DNA of 57,073 nt from Phenylobacterium haematophilum (GCF_014196295.1 NZ_JACIDK010000010.1:1-57073); one strand, 5' to 3'; shown: positions 1-9,905, counted from the stretch's first letter. Notes: generated by a model not told the origin, from the sequence alone. Numbers and translations are program-made.

Positions 1-126
1 GCCAAGCTCGGCAAGACCCAGCGGCTGGCCGACCTGGTGTTCCTCGACAACCTGCCGCGCAGCCACATCGGCAAGGTGCTCAAGCGCGAACTGCGCGACG
101 ACTACAAGGGAAAGGCGCTTGGTTGA
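1..126 (+). CDS. Acyl-CoA synthetase (AMP-binding family), C-terminal end only
   Basis: The first 41 codons are open and end in TGA. They read as the extreme C-terminus of an acyl-adenylate/acyl-CoA ligase: a LADLVFLDNLPRSHIGKVLKR stretch holds the conserved 'P-R-x-x-x-G-K-x-x-[KR]-R-x-L' segment with the catalytic lysine of the C-terminal domain. The start lies outside the window. The TetR gene that follows may start at a TTG overlapping this stop (TTGA), which suggests co-transcription. Such ligases activate free acids to CoA thioesters, fitting the thiolase and hydroxyacyl-CoA dehydrogenase downstream. The exact substrate cannot be told from 41 residues. Confidence 0.8.
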   Translation, partial: AKLGKTQRLADLVFLDNLPRSHIGKVLKRELRDDYKGKALG

Positions 127-1391
127 GCCGGCGTCCGACTGCATCTAGTACGGAGCACGGCCCTACCGAGACCCCGACCCGAATGACCCGACGCACCAGC
201 GAGCGTTTCGAGCGCCGTAAGAAAGACATCGTGGCCTCCGCGGTGCAGGCGCTGAACCGAAAGGGCGTGCGCGGGATGACGCTGGCCGACGTGGCCGCCC
301 AGCTCGGCATCGTTCCGACTGGAGTCATCTATTATTTCAAGAACAAGGAAGAGCTGGCCGAGGCCTGCTTCCTGCTGGCGGTCGCGCGCTACGAAGGGTT
401 CGTCGAGCAGGCCCTGGGCGCAGAAACGGCGCGCGAGCGGATTGCAGCGTTCAATCGCGCCTATTTCGACTTCCGCCACGCGGTGGCGCTGGGCGAGGCC
501 GAGCACGTCGCCGTGTTCAACGACGTGCGCGCGCTCAATCGTGAGGCGGTCAATGTCGCCTATGTCGCCATGTTTCGGCGCATCCGTTCGCTGTTTGATG
601 GGGCTGGCGCCGAGGCGCTGACCCGGCTGGAGCGCAATGCGCGTACGCATCTCTTGCTGTCGGAGGCGTTCTGGGAAGTCGTCTGGCTGAGCAAGCTGGA
701 GCCTGAGGACTACGAGCGCGCAGCCGACCGCACGCAGTCGCTGCTGCTGGATGGTCTGATGGCGGGCGGCGCGCGCTGGGACCCGCTGCCTCTGCCCGAC
801 CTGATATCCGAAGACGAGGCGGATGCCGGCGAGCTGTTCCTGCGCGCGGCGACCCAGTTGATCAACGAGGAGGGCTATCTGGGCGCCTCGGTCGACAAGA
901 TCTCGGCGCGGCTGAACCTGACCAAGGGCGCGTTCTACTATCACCACGAAACCAAGGACGAGCTGGTGGTGGCCTGCTTCGAGCGCACCTTCCAGATCAT
1001 GCGCCGAGCGATCCGTCAGGCCGAGCGGGTCTCGGCCAATGGCCTGCAGGCGCTGATGACAGCTGCGGCGGCCCTGGTCGAGTGCCAGCTGTCGGGGACT
1101 TCGCCGCTGCTGCGCACCTCGGCGCTGACGACCGCGCCGGTGTCGATCCAGCCGCAGCTGCACGCCAAGTTCGACGGGGTGTCGGATCGCTTCGCCGCCC
1201 TGCTGTCGGACGGCATCGCCGACGGCTCGGTGCGTCCGGTGGACGTGAACATCACCGCCCAGATGTTGACGGCGATGATCAACGCTGCGGCCGAGCTGCA
1301 CTTCTGGACGCCGGGCCTGGAGCGCGGCCAGGAAGTGGATCTCTATGTGCGTCCGTTCTTCGAGGGGCTGCTGACCCCCGGCGCAGTCTAG
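123..1391 (+). CDS. TetR/AcrR-family regulator with two TetR DNA-binding domains
   Basis: A 422-residue protein, about twice the usual 190-220 residues of TetR repressors. The first TetR_N helix-turn-helix spans about residues 26-75 (TLADVAAQLGIVPTGVIYYF). A second one lies at about 237-285 (ASVDKISARLNLTKGAFYYH), each followed by an all-helical ligand-domain-like stretch. It therefore looks like an internal duplication in one chain. The TTG at 123 is preceded by AAGGGAAAGG and overlaps the upstream stop; ATG at 183 (residue 21) is the alternative start and gives a 402-residue protein. It probably controls the surrounding acyl-CoA catabolic genes. A hairpin directly follows the gene. Function and ligand are inferred. 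Confidence 0.85.
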   Translation: MSRRPTASSTEHGPTETPTRMTRRTSERFERRKKDIVASAVQALNRKGVRGMTLADVAAQLGIVPTGVIYYFKNKEELAEACFLLAVARYEGFVEQALGAETARERIAAFNRAYFDFRHAVALGEAEHVAVFNDVRALNREAVNVAYVAMFRRIRSLFDGAGAEALTRLERNARTHLLLSEAFWEVVWLSKLEPEDYERAADRTQSLLLDGLMAGGARWDPLPLPDLISEDEADAGELFLRAATQLINEEGYLGASVDKISARLNLTKGAFYYHHETKDELVVACFERTFQIMRRAIRQAERVSANGLQALMTAAAALVECQLSGTSPLLRTSALTTAPVSIQPQLHAKFDGVSDRFAALLSDGIADGSVRPVDVNITAQMLTAMINAAAELHFWTPGLERGQEVDLYVRPFFEGLLTPGAV

Positions 1392-1399
1392 GCAAGAAA

Positions 1400-1422
1400 A
1401 GGGGCCGCGCGCGGCGGCCCCT
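1400..1422. terminator. Hairpin terminator between convergent tetR-like and thiolase genes
   Basis: An inverted repeat AGGGGCCGC / GCGGCCCCT with a 5-nt GC loop sits 9 bp after the TetR stop and about 65 bp from the convergent thiolase stop. A run of four A on the left gives a T-run when read on the minus strand, so it may work best for the thiolase transcript. Confidence 0.6.
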
Positions 1423-1487
1423 CAAGGTGCGGACGGCCGGTGGGGCGGGCAGGATGCGATCCGCCGCCGACCGCCCGGCGAGGTGCC

Positions 1488-2690
1488 TTAGAAGATTTCG
1501 AAGAGACCCGCGGCTCCCATCCCGCCGCCGACACACATGGTGACGACGCCGTACTTGGCGCCCCGACGCTTGCCTTCGATCAGGACGTGGCCCGTCGAGC
1601 GGGCGCCGGTCATGCCGTAAGGGTGGCCGATCGAGATCGCGCCGCCCGAGACGTTCAGTCGATCGTTCGGAATGCCCAGGGTGTCGCGGCAGTAGAGGAC
1701 CTGGCTGGCGAAGGCCTCGTTCAGTTCCCAGATGCCGATGTCTTCAACCGTGAGGCCGGCCTGCCTGAGCAGCTTGGGCACCGCGAACACCGGGCCGATC
1801 CCCATCTCCTCGGGCGCGCAGCCGGCGACCGCCATGCCGCGATAGGCGCCCAGGGCCTTCATGCCGCGGCGTTCGGCTTCTTTAGCTTCCATCAGCACCA
1901 CGGCGGCGGCGCCGTCCGAGAGCTGGCTGGCGTTGCCGGCGGTCACGTACTTGCCTTCCTTGACGAAGGGGCCGCCTTTGAAGACAGGCTGCAGTTTCTG
2001 CAGGTCCTCCAGCGTGGTCTGCGGACGGTTGCCTTCGTCGGCCGCGATGGTGATTTCGCGCTTCGACTGCTCGCCCGTGGCCTTGTCGACCACGATCATG
2101 GTGGTGGTGATGGCGGCGATCTCGGCGTCCATGCGGCCTTCGGCCTGGGCCTGGGCGGTGCGCTGCTGCGATTGCAGGCCGTATTCATCCTGGGCCTGGC
2201 GGCTGACGCCGTAGCGCTCGGCCACCAGTTCTGCGGTTTCCAGCATGGGGACGTAGAGGCCTGGGGCCGAGCGGACCAGCTCCGGGTCGCCCGAGCGATA
2301 GTTGTTCATGTGCTGGTTCTGAACCAGCGAGATCGATTCGACGCCGCCGCCGACGGTGACCGTCATGCCGTCGACGATGATCTGCTTGGCCGCCGTGGCG
2401 ATGGCCATCAGGCCCGAAGAGCACTGGCGGTCGATGGTCTGTCCGGCGACCGACTGCGGCAGGCCGGCGCGCAGAGCGGCCTGGCGTGCGGTGTTGAACC
2501 CGGTCGAGCCCTGGGGCAGGGCGCAGCCCATCACGACATCGTCGATCTCGGCCGGATCGACGCCGGCGCGCTGCACGGCGTGGGCGATGGCGTGGCCGCC
2601 GAGCGCCTGGGCCTGAGTGTCATTGAAGGCGCCACGGAAGGCGCGGCCGATGGGCGTGCGGGCGGTGGAGACGATGACGGCTTCGCGCAA
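1488..2690 (-). CDS. Acetyl-CoA C-acyltransferase (thiolase)
   Basis: A 400-residue, full-length thiolase. Visible active-site elements are Cys90 in DRQCSSGL (acyl-enzyme nucleophile), His356 in [10 protein letters not shown] and Cys386 in [13 protein letters not shown] (acid/base). The family cleaves 3-ketoacyl-CoA to acyl-CoA and acetyl-CoA in beta-oxidation, or condenses acetyl-CoA in reverse. The start is TTG, placed by homology to the typical [13 protein letters not shown] opening and preceded by GGAGAAG. The gene is divergent from the hydrolase/SDR/dehydrogenase operon and convergent with the TetR gene. Together with the 3-hydroxyacyl-CoA dehydrogenase it forms the last two steps of a beta-oxidation spiral. 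The chain-length preference cannot be read here. Confidence 0.95.
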   Translation of the reverse strand: MREAVIVSTARTPIGRAFRGAFNDTQAQALGGHAIAHAVQRAGVDPAEIDDVVMGCALPQGSTGFNTARQAALRAGLPQSVAGQTIDRQCSSGLMAIATAAKQIIVDGMTVTVGGGVESISLVQNQHMNNYRSGDPELVRSAPGLYVPMLETAELVAERYGVSRQAQDEYGLQSQQRTAQAQAEGRMDAEIAAITTTMIVVDKATGEQSKREITIAADEGNRPQTTLEDLQKLQPVFKGGPFVKEGKYVTAGNASQLSDGAAAVVLMEAKEAERRGMKALGAYRGMAVAGCAPEEMGIGPVFAVPKLLRQAGLTVEDIGIWELNEAFASQVLYCRDTLGIPNDRLNVSGGAISIGHPYGMTGARSTGHVLIEGKRRGAKYGVVTMCVGGGMGAAGLFEIF

Positions 2691-2790
2691 GATCTGCTTC
2701 TCCGTGGGGCGGTAGCGCCCATGGTTGAGGTGGTAGTATTCTGTCCGGTGCGACGGATGGCTTATGAAATAGCGATCAACGTCGAGAGTC

Positions 2791-2820
2791 GCAAATTATT
2801 TGAGTGGACAGTTTGCAAAT
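2791..2820. promoter_or_regulatory. Candidate operator in the divergent thiolase/hydrolase promoter region
   Basis: In the AT-richer 175-bp divergent intergenic stretch (2691-2865), CAAAT-T-ATTTG (2792-2802) is an inverted repeat and TTTGCAAA (2812-2819) a perfect 8-bp palindrome. GCAAAT occurs twice, 24 bp apart. A site for the nearby two-domain TetR protein is plausible but purely inferred. Confidence 0.3.
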
Positions 2821-2865
2821 CGTCGGGGCTTGGATAACGTGCGGCCTAGTCGAGGAGGAGGTGGC

Positions 2866-3738
2866 GTGGCGTACGAGGTCGAGCGCAAATCCGTGATCGT
2901 TTGGAGCGAGGGTTCGCGCCTGGCGGCCGAGGTCCTGCGGCCGCGCGGCGTGGGCGGCCTACTGCCCGCCATTCTGCTGGCGCACGGCTGGGGCGGGCTG
3001 AAGGAGCACCTGATCGAGCTCTATGCCGAGAGCTTCGCCGCGGCCGGCTTCATCACGCTGAGCTTCGACTATCGCGGCTGGGGGCAGTCCGACGGCCGCA
3101 TCATCGCGACTCCGAGTTCACCGATGCTCACGGAGAGCGGCGTCCAGACCCTGGCCGTCCGGGTTCTGCGCGAGGTGGTCGATCCGGTCGATCAGATCGC
3201 TGACGTGCGCAACGCCTTCGCCTGGCTGATCGCCGAGGAGGGGGTCGATCCGGCGCGGGTCGGCCTGTGGGGGTCGAGCTATGGCGGCGGCCACGTGGTC
3301 AGCGTCGCCGGCATGGATGCCCGGGTGAAGGCGGTCGTCGCCCAGATCGGCGGCTATGGCCATCCGCGCGAGGACTGGTATCGCGACTTGGCGCAGCGGC
3401 GGATGTCGGACAAGGCCCGCGGAGTGCTTGATCCGCCTGTGCCGCAGGGCGTCGACGGCTCGCCCGGGCTGGCGGGTACGCCGGACGTTGCGCGCCAGTT
3501 CGGGCATGCGCCGCTAGACCATGCGCGGCGGGTGACCGCCCCGACGTTGTTCATCGACGCCGAGTTCGAAGAGTACAACGACCCGTCCCTGCAGGGGGGA
3601 GCTGCGCACGAGATCCTGCGCGCCAACGGCGTGACGACCGAGCGGGCGACGTTCCCGTGCACCCATTACCGCGTCTACGACGACCACCTGATCGAGGCCC
3701 GCGCCATGGCCCTCGACTGGTTTCAGCGACATCTCTGA
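2866..3738 (+). CDS. Alpha/beta hydrolase (dienelactone-hydrolase/S15-like)
   Basis: A 290-residue alpha/beta hydrolase. The GTG at 2866 is chosen because AGGAGGAGG ends a few bases before it; an upstream TTG at 2800 would add 22 unrelated residues. Visible elements are the oxyanion region LAHGWGGLKEH (residues 39-48), the nucleophile elbow GSSYG with Ser138, a late FIDAEF acid strand and a C-terminal CTHYRVYDDH histidine. It is the first gene of a tight plus-strand run: the SDR starts 12 bp after its stop. A role in opening an ester or lactone for the pathway would fit the neighbours, but the substrate is unknown. Confidence 0.85.
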   Translation: MAYEVERKSVIVWSEGSRLAAEVLRPRGVGGLLPAILLAHGWGGLKEHLIELYAESFAAAGFITLSFDYRGWGQSDGRIIATPSSPMLTESGVQTLAVRVLREVVDPVDQIADVRNAFAWLIAEEGVDPARVGLWGSSYGGGHVVSVAGMDARVKAVVAQIGGYGHPREDWYRDLAQRRMSDKARGVLDPPVPQGVDGSPGLAGTPDVARQFGHAPLDHARRVTAPTLFIDAEFEEYNDPSLQGGAAHEILRANGVTTERATFPCTHYRVYDDHLIEARAMALDWFQRHL

Positions 3739-3750
3739 GGGGCTTGGATC

Positions 3751-4623
3751 GTGAAGGATCTGAAGGGAAAGGTCGCCGTCATCACCGGCGGCGCGAGCGG
3801 CATCGGGTTGGCCATGGCCCACGCGTTTGGCGGCCGGGGCATGAGGCTGGTGATCGCCGACATTCAGCGGGACGCCTTGGATCGCGCGGTCGGTGAGCTG
3901 AGCGCGGCCGGCCATGAGGTGGCGGGCGTGCGCGCCGACGTGACGGACTTCGCCTCGGTCGAGGCGATGCGCGAGGCGGCGCTGGCGGCGTTCGGCAAGG
4001 TGCACGTGCTGGTCAACAACGCCGGGGTGTCGATCACCGGGCCAATCTGGCGGCTCACCCTGGACGACTGGCGCTGGGTGCACGACGTCAACGTCTGGGG
4101 CGTGATCCACGGGGTCAAGGCGTTCGTCCCGCTGCTGATCGAGCAGGGCGAGCCGGCGCACGTGATCAACACCGCCTCGCTGGCCTCGTTCAACGGCGGC
4201 GGCGAGCACTCGCCCTATTGCTCCTCGAAGGCGGCGGTGCTGTCGATCAGCCAATCCCTCCACTCGGAACTGGCCGCCTGGAACACACAGGTCGGAGTTT
4301 CGGTGGTCTGCCCCGGGATGGTCGACACCCAGATCCACAAGTCGAACCGCAACCGCCCGGCCGGCGATCAGCCCTGGAGCGACCGCGAATGGAACGACCC
4401 GGCCCACGTGAAGGGCTCGGAGGCCTTTCAGGGCCGCGGCGTTCAGCCTGGCGACATCGCCCAGGCGACCCTGGAAGCCCTGATCGAGGACCGCTTCTAC
4501 GTCTTCAACGGCGACAACTGGCGCGATTACGTGCGCGGCCAGACCGACGTCGCCCTGGCCGGCGAAAATCCGCCGGTCGTCACTTGGGGCCCGGACCTGC
4601 GTCCGAAGCCCTCCGCCCAGTGA
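3751..4623 (+). CDS. Short-chain dehydrogenase/reductase (SDR)
   Basis: A 290-residue classical SDR beginning at GTG. The Rossmann glycine motif TGGASGIG is at residues 12-19, NNAG at 89-92, and the catalytic Ser143, Tyr156 and Lys160 lie in NTASLASF and SPYCSSK. An Asp at the end of beta-2 (IADIQ) suggests NAD rather than NADP. It lies between a hydrolase and a 3-hydroxyacyl-CoA dehydrogenase, starts 12 bp after the hydrolase and ends 22 bp before the next gene, so it is most likely in one operon. The substrate is probably an alcohol or keto intermediate of the local CoA pathway; this is inferred from context. Confidence 0.92.
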   Translation: MKDLKGKVAVITGGASGIGLAMAHAFGGRGMRLVIADIQRDALDRAVGELSAAGHEVAGVRADVTDFASVEAMREAALAAFGKVHVLVNNAGVSITGPIWRLTLDDWRWVHDVNVWGVIHGVKAFVPLLIEQGEPAHVINTASLASFNGGGEHSPYCSSKAAVLSISQSLHSELAAWNTQVGVSVVCPGMVDTQIHKSNRNRPAGDQPWSDREWNDPAHVKGSEAFQGRGVQPGDIAQATLEALIEDRFYVFNGDNWRDYVRGQTDVALAGENPPVVTWGPDLRPKPSAQ

Positions 4624-4645
4624 TCTATCGCGTGAGACCAAAGTC

Positions 4646-5929
<1,284 letters not shown>

Positions 5930-5948
5930 CGACTGACAACGAGAACAG

Positions 5949-5976
5949 GGCGCGCCGCAAGGTTCTGCGGCGCGCC
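5949..5976 (+). terminator. 11-bp perfect hairpin after the hydroxyacyl-CoA dehydrogenase gene
   Basis: GGCGCGCCGCA and TGCGGCGCGCC pair perfectly around a 6-nt AGGTTC loop, 20 bp after the stop codon. No T-run follows, so it may be a Rho-assisted terminator or an intercistronic stem-loop before the transporter gene. Confidence 0.55.
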
Positions 5977-6009
5977 GATCGACCCGGCGCGCCGGGCGGG
6001 GAGGGGATC

Positions 6010-7437
6010 ATGGACGGGCCAGCGGCGCGAAAGAGCGTCCTCGACAAGATCGGCTATGGGGCCGGCTCCATCGCCTTCGGGGTGAAGGACAACGGCTTCG
6101 GCACGCTGCTGATCCTGTTCTACAATCAGGCGCTGGGGCTGCCGGCCAGCACGGTCGGTCTGGCGGTGATGATCTCGCTGGTGGTCGATGCGGTGATGGA
6201 CCCGCTGATCGGCCACGTGTCGGACAACTGGCGTTCGCGCTGGGGCCGGCGCCATCCGTTCATGTACGCCTCGATCATCCCGACGGCGCTGGGCTTCTAT
6301 CTGCTGTGGAACCCGCCGTCGGCGCTGACCCACGGGCAGCTGTTCCTCTACCTGGTGTGCCTGTCGATCGCGGTGCGGTTCTCGATCTCGCTGTTCGAGA
6401 TCCCCAGCCACTCGCTGGTCGTCGAACTGGCCGAGGACTACGACGAGCGCACCAGCCTGCTGAGCTACCGGCAGTTCTTCGGCTGGATCGCCGGCCTGCT
6501 GCTGTCGATCGCCTCGTTCAGCGTCTTCCTGCGTCCGACTGAGGCGTATCCGGTCGGCACCCTCAATCCGCAGGGCTATGCGACCTACGGGCTAGTCGGG
6601 GCGCTGATCATGGTCGCAGCGATGCTCGGCTCGTCGCTGGCGACCCACAAGCACATCAAGACCTTCGCGCCGACGCCGGCCTCGCGCGGGCTCAACCTCT
6701 TCCAGACACTGCGGGAGATCTTCAACGCCGTCTCGCACAGGCCATACCTGATCATGGTCGGCGCCACGGTGTTCGGGGCCATGGCGGGCGGCGTCGCGAG
6801 CTCGATGCTGGTCTATTTCCGCCTGTTCTTCTGGGGTCTGACCAACGACCAGATCTCGATCATCATCGCCGGCAACTTCGCCTCGGTGGCGGTGGGCGTG
6901 TTCCTGGCCGGGCGGCTGTCGAAGTGGATCGGCAAGAAGTGGGGCGCAGCGGCGATGCTGGTGCTGTCGATGACGGTCAATCCGTCGCTCTACATGCTGC
7001 GCGTGGTCGACGTGCTGCCCGAGAACGGCTCGACTCCCCTGCTGACCATCCTGATCCTGGCCAGCTTCCTGAACACCGTCTTCACGATCGTCGGTTCGAT
7101 CCTGTCGGCGGCGATGATGGCCGACGTGGTCGAGGACGCCCAGGCCCGGACCGGCCGCAAGACCCCGGGCCTCTACTTCGCGGCCAACAGCTTCGCCCTG
7201 CAGTGCGTGTCGGGGGCCGGGGTGATCATCGCCACGACGATCATCGACCTGGCCGGCTTCCCGGTGGGCGCGAAGCCCGGACAGGTGCCGCAGGAGACGC
7301 TGAACCGGCTGGCGATCTACGAGGTGCCGATCCTGGTCGGGCTCTACATCTGCGCGCTGGTCTGCGTGCTGCTCTACCCGATCACCCGCCAGAGGCACGC
7401 CGACAACCTGCAAGCCATCGCCAGGAGCGCGACATGA
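6010..7437 (+). CDS. GPH-family (MelB-like) MFS transporter
   Basis: A 475-residue polytopic membrane protein with about 12 hydrophobic segments. The N-terminal half has the glycoside-pentoside-hexuronide symporter signature: VVDAVMDPLIGHVSDNWRSR followed by WGRRHPF (residues about 59-85). Start ATG is backed by GGGGAGGGG. GPH members couple cation gradients to import of sugars or other small organic acids. Here it is placed with acyl-CoA enzymes, as seen in Caulobacterales and sphingomonad catabolic loci, so the cargo may not be a sugar. Its stop overlaps the start of the cytochrome c gene (ATGA). Confidence 0.88.
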   Translation: MDGPAARKSVLDKIGYGAGSIAFGVKDNGFGTLLILFYNQALGLPASTVGLAVMISLVVDAVMDPLIGHVSDNWRSRWGRRHPFMYASIIPTALGFYLLWNPPSALTHGQLFLYLVCLSIAVRFSISLFEIPSHSLVVELAEDYDERTSLLSYRQFFGWIAGLLLSIASFSVFLRPTEAYPVGTLNPQGYATYGLVGALIMVAAMLGSSLATHKHIKTFAPTPASRGLNLFQTLREIFNAVSHRPYLIMVGATVFGAMAGGVASSMLVYFRLFFWGLTNDQISIIIAGNFASVAVGVFLAGRLSKWIGKKWGAAAMLVLSMTVNPSLYMLRVVDVLPENGSTPLLTILILASFLNTVFTIVGSILSAAMMADVVEDAQARTGRKTPGLYFAANSFALQCVSGAGVIIATTIIDLAGFPVGAKPGQVPQETLNRLAIYEVPILVGLYICALVCVLLYPITRQRHADNLQAIARSAT

Positions 7438-7796
7438 AAACGATGCTGGCGCTCGCCGCCGCCGGATTGCTGGCCGCCGCTCCCGCGGCGGCGCAGGCGC
7501 CCAGCGGGGAGAGCCTGTTCAAGCAGCGCTGCAGCGCCTGTCACACGATCGAAGCCGGGGGCGCAGCCAAGCTCGGGCCGCCGCTTCGCGGAGTTGTGGG
7601 GCGAGCTGCCGGCGCCGTGCCGGGGTTCGCCTATTCTTCAGCCTTGAAGCAATCGGGGGCGAAGTGGGACAAGCCGACGCTAGACGGGTATCTGGCCCGC
7701 CCGGCCGCCAAGTTCCCCGGCACCAAAATGCTGGTCGGCGTTCCCGCGGCCGACCAGCGCGCTGCGATCATCCTCTACCTAGCTTCGAAGAAGTAA
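7434..7796 (+). CDS. Small periplasmic c-type cytochrome
   Basis: A 120-residue class I cytochrome c. The signal peptide ends around residue 20 (AAPAAAQA). The haem-binding motif CSACH is at residues 33-37, and the likely distal ligand is Met99 in FPGTKML. It overlaps the transporter stop by 4 bp, so translation is coupled. It probably shuttles electrons in the periplasm for an oxidoreductase of the catabolic locus, or to a terminal oxidase; no partner enzyme is next to it. This gene marks the end of the metabolic block. The next 293 bp (7797-8089) hold no convincing gene. Confidence 0.92.
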   Translation: MKTMLALAAAGLLAAAPAAAQAPSGESLFKQRCSACHTIEAGGAAKLGPPLRGVVGRAAGAVPGFAYSSALKQSGAKWDKPTLDGYLARPAAKFPGTKMLVGVPAADQRAAIILYLASKK

Positions 7797-8089
7797 CAGA
7801 GGACCGCATGCGCCGGAGGCTTTTGTCGGCGCTGGACCGCCACGCCGCAGCGGGCCGCCCCGGGGCTTGCCCACATCCAAATGTACCGGCTGAAATACGC
7901 CTTACGTCGCCTTCGTCCTGAGGCCTCTTGCGAAACCTGCATCGCGCACCAATCTCAAACGCGCGGAACCGGGCCCCTCTGACGATCAACGGCGATCGTG
8001 ATGTCGGACCGCACAGGTGCGCCCTGGGGTCCGTTGCCATTCCCGCTTGCCTGACGGTTTCCGGGCGCGCCTCCAATTAGGAGGAGCAC

Positions 8090-8281
8090 ATGAAAAACAT
8101 CCAAATCTGGCGCCTGCGCCACCGCTATCGTCGGCTTCTACGCCTGATCCGCAGCATCCGGCAGGAGCCTTCGTATCGAGCCAACGCAAGCGCCTTGCTG
8201 CATGACCTCGATGAGCTTCGACGCGCGATGGGCTGCGCCGAACTGGCGCTGGCGCCCATTCCCGTACGCACGCGTCACTAG
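8090..8281 (+). CDS. Small basic protein of unknown function
   Basis: A 63-residue ORF with a very strong ribosome binding site (AGGAGGAGC) 5 bp before the ATG. The product is highly basic and helical at its N-terminus (RLRHRYRRLLRLIRSIR), with no signal peptide or metal motif. It is followed by a 9-bp hairpin and then terC. I do not recognise a family. Translation is credible because of the ribosome binding site and the uninterrupted frame. A nucleic-acid-binding or regulatory role is only a guess from charge. Confidence 0.6.
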   Translation: MKNIQIWRLRHRYRRLLRLIRSIRQEPSYRANASALLHDLDELRRAMGCAELALAPIPVRTRH

Positions 8282-8288
8282 CCTTGCC

Positions 8289-8311
8289 GGGCGGCGCCGA
8301 GAGCGCCGCCC
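8289..8311 (+). terminator. 9-bp GC hairpin between the small ORF and terC
   Basis: GGGCGGCGC and GCGCCGCCC pair around a CGAGA loop, starting 8 bp after the stop of the 63-residue ORF. There is no T-tract, so it may attenuate rather than stop transcription into terC. Confidence 0.45.
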
Positions 8312-8332
8312 GCGCCCTCGGGAGCTTACATC

Positions 8333-9307
8333 ATGGACATGCTTACGGCGGCCGTCCTCGGTCAGCCCTTGTGGATGTGGCTGGCGTTCGCCGGCCTTGT
8401 CACCGTTCTGCTCGCCCTGGATTTGGGCGTTCTGCACCGCGAACAGCACGAAATCGGGGTGCGAGAGAGCCTGTTGCTATCGGCCGGCTATCTGAGTCTC
8501 GGTTTGGCCTTCGGAGGATGGGTCTGGCATCAGCTGGGCCGCGAGTCCGGCATTGAGTACATCACTGGCTTTCTGATCGAGAAGAGCCTGGCGCTAGACA
8601 ACATATTCGTCATCGCGACCATCTTCGCGGCGTTCGCCGTGCCGCGAGCCTATCAGCACCGGGTGCTGTTCTGGGGCGTCCTGGGCGTGATCGTCCTGCG
8701 CGGCGTGATGATCGGCTTCGGCGCGGCCCTGGTCGCCAGCTTTGAGTGGGTGCTGTTCATCTTCGCGGCCTTCCTGGTCGTGATGGGCGCAAAGATGTTC
8801 TTTGCCGACAAGGCGCCGGAGGATCCTCATGACAATCCGGTCTACCGCTGGCTGGTGCGCCACATCCGGGTCACGCCCGACCTTCATGGCTCGCGCTTTT
8901 TCGTGAAACAGCCCGGCCGGACGGGAAAACGGGTCTGGTTCGCCACGCCGCTCTTCATGGCGCTGGTCATGGTCGAACTGGCCGACGTCGTGTTCGCGGT
9001 CGACTCGGTGCCTGCGATCTTCTCAATCACCACCGATCCCTACATCGTCTACACCTCGAACATTTTCGCTATCCTTGGGCTACGCGCTCTCTATTTCGCC
9101 CTGGCGGCGGTGGTGGCGCGCTTCGCCTACCTGAAGCATGCGCTGGCCGCGCTTTTGGTGTTCATCGGCGGCAAGGTGTTCTTCGCCGAGATGATGGGCT
9201 GGGAAAAGTTTCCTGCGCCGGTCTCGCTGGCCATTACCGCGGCGTTGCTTTTCGCAGGCATCGGCTGGTCCCTGTGGAAGACGCGTGAACAAAGTCGCGG
9301 CCTTTGA
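8333..9307 (+). CDS. TerC-family integral membrane protein
   Basis: A 324-residue membrane protein with about nine hydrophobic segments. It has the TerC signature EKSLALDN after the third segment, a second acidic motif VELADVVFAVDSVPA in the later half, and a cytosolic loop (DKAPEDPHDNP...). TerC/Alx proteins are linked to tellurium resistance and to manganese export; membrane acidic residues are thought to bind the metal. No manganese (yybP-ykoY type) riboswitch was recognised upstream. It is followed by a very stable hairpin. Metal specificity is inferred from the family only. Confidence 0.93.
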   Translation: MDMLTAAVLGQPLWMWLAFAGLVTVLLALDLGVLHREQHEIGVRESLLLSAGYLSLGLAFGGWVWHQLGRESGIEYITGFLIEKSLALDNIFVIATIFAAFAVPRAYQHRVLFWGVLGVIVLRGVMIGFGAALVASFEWVLFIFAAFLVVMGAKMFFADKAPEDPHDNPVYRWLVRHIRVTPDLHGSRFFVKQPGRTGKRVWFATPLFMALVMVELADVVFAVDSVPAIFSITTDPYIVYTSNIFAILGLRALYFALAAVVARFAYLKHALAALLVFIGGKVFFAEMMGWEKFPAPVSLAITAALLFAGIGWSLWKTREQSRGL

Positions 9308-9319
9308 CCCGCCGCCGTC

Positions 9320-9351
9320 GGGCGCCGGGGCGGTCGCGCGCCCCGGCGCCC
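9320..9351 (+). terminator. 13-bp perfect hairpin after terC
   Basis: GGGCGCCGGGGCG (9320-9332) pairs perfectly with CGCCCCGGCGCCC (9339-9351) around a 6-nt loop, starting 13 bp after the terC stop. It is very stable but lacks a T-tract. Confidence 0.65.
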
Positions 9352-9662
9352 AGGCCGACGCGTCCGCTTCTAGCGAGGGGGCGTCGGCCTGGCGGACCTG
9401 CGAACTCGCCAGGTCCCAGGCCGATCCTCCGAACGGATGAGCGAGACCGGCCGGGACACCGTATGTGATCCCCCGGGGTTCTGGGCTCGGCGCGGCGCGG
9501 CCGACGCCGCCAAGGTCTGGGTTCGCTGCCCGGGTAGCCGTCCGGATCGCCCTTGCCTGCTGGGCAGCCCCCTCCGCTGACCTGGCAGGCAAGCTCGGTT
9601 TCTATCGAGGCTTTAGCTCTGCCCAGCCAGGGGGTCGTGGATCGGCTTGGCAAAGCGCGCCG
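9352..9662. other. Intergenic stretch without a recognised gene
   Basis: About 310 bp between the terC hairpin and a small minus-strand ORF. All open frames here look like random high-GC frames (Pro/Arg/Ala-rich, no motif). No tRNA or repeat array was seen. Confidence 0.6.
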
Positions 9663-9821
9663 CTAAAGGGCGAGCCAAACGACCAGGAGCGCAGCGATGG
9701 CCAGCATCGCGCTGATCGCCAGAACCCAGCGCATATGCCCAGTCTTCTGCCCCGCGCTAGCGTCTTCCGCACGTATGGTCTCGCCGTCGCCGGCAGGGTT
9801 GGTGTCAGGATTGTTTGCCAT
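9663..9821 (-). CDS. Small single-span membrane protein
   Basis: A 52-residue product with a hydrophilic N-terminus (MANNPDTNPAGDGETIRAED) and one C-terminal transmembrane helix (residues about 31-52, WVLAISAMLAIAALLVVWLA). A longer version starting at 9848 would add nine residues. The arrangement is that of a small tail-anchored membrane protein. No family is recognised. It is divergent from exonuclease III, with a poly-G tract in between. Confidence 0.5.
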   Translation of the reverse strand: MANNPDTNPAGDGETIRAEDASAGQKTGHMRWVLAISAMLAIAALLVVWLAL

Positions 9822-9896
9822 GGAAGGTCTAATGCCTGGGCCCGCCAATGGATGCGGGGTGCGCGCACCTGCTTGAGCCGCCCGGCAAGTTCAGGC

Positions 9897-9905
9897 GGGG
9901 GGGGG
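9897..9905. repeat. Poly-G tract (9 G)
   Basis: A homopolymer in the intergenic region between a small membrane ORF and xthA. Similar intergenic tracts occur at 11480, 19416 and 38414. Confidence 0.8.

Noticed and set aside
102..1301. Long minus-strand ORF opposite the TetR gene
   Set aside because: High-GC shadow frame: Arg/Gln/His-rich with no motif, and the plus strand codes a clear TetR protein.
1440..2837. 465-residue plus-strand ORF opposite the thiolase
   Set aside because: The minus strand codes a complete thiolase with all active-site residues; the plus frame has no family pattern.
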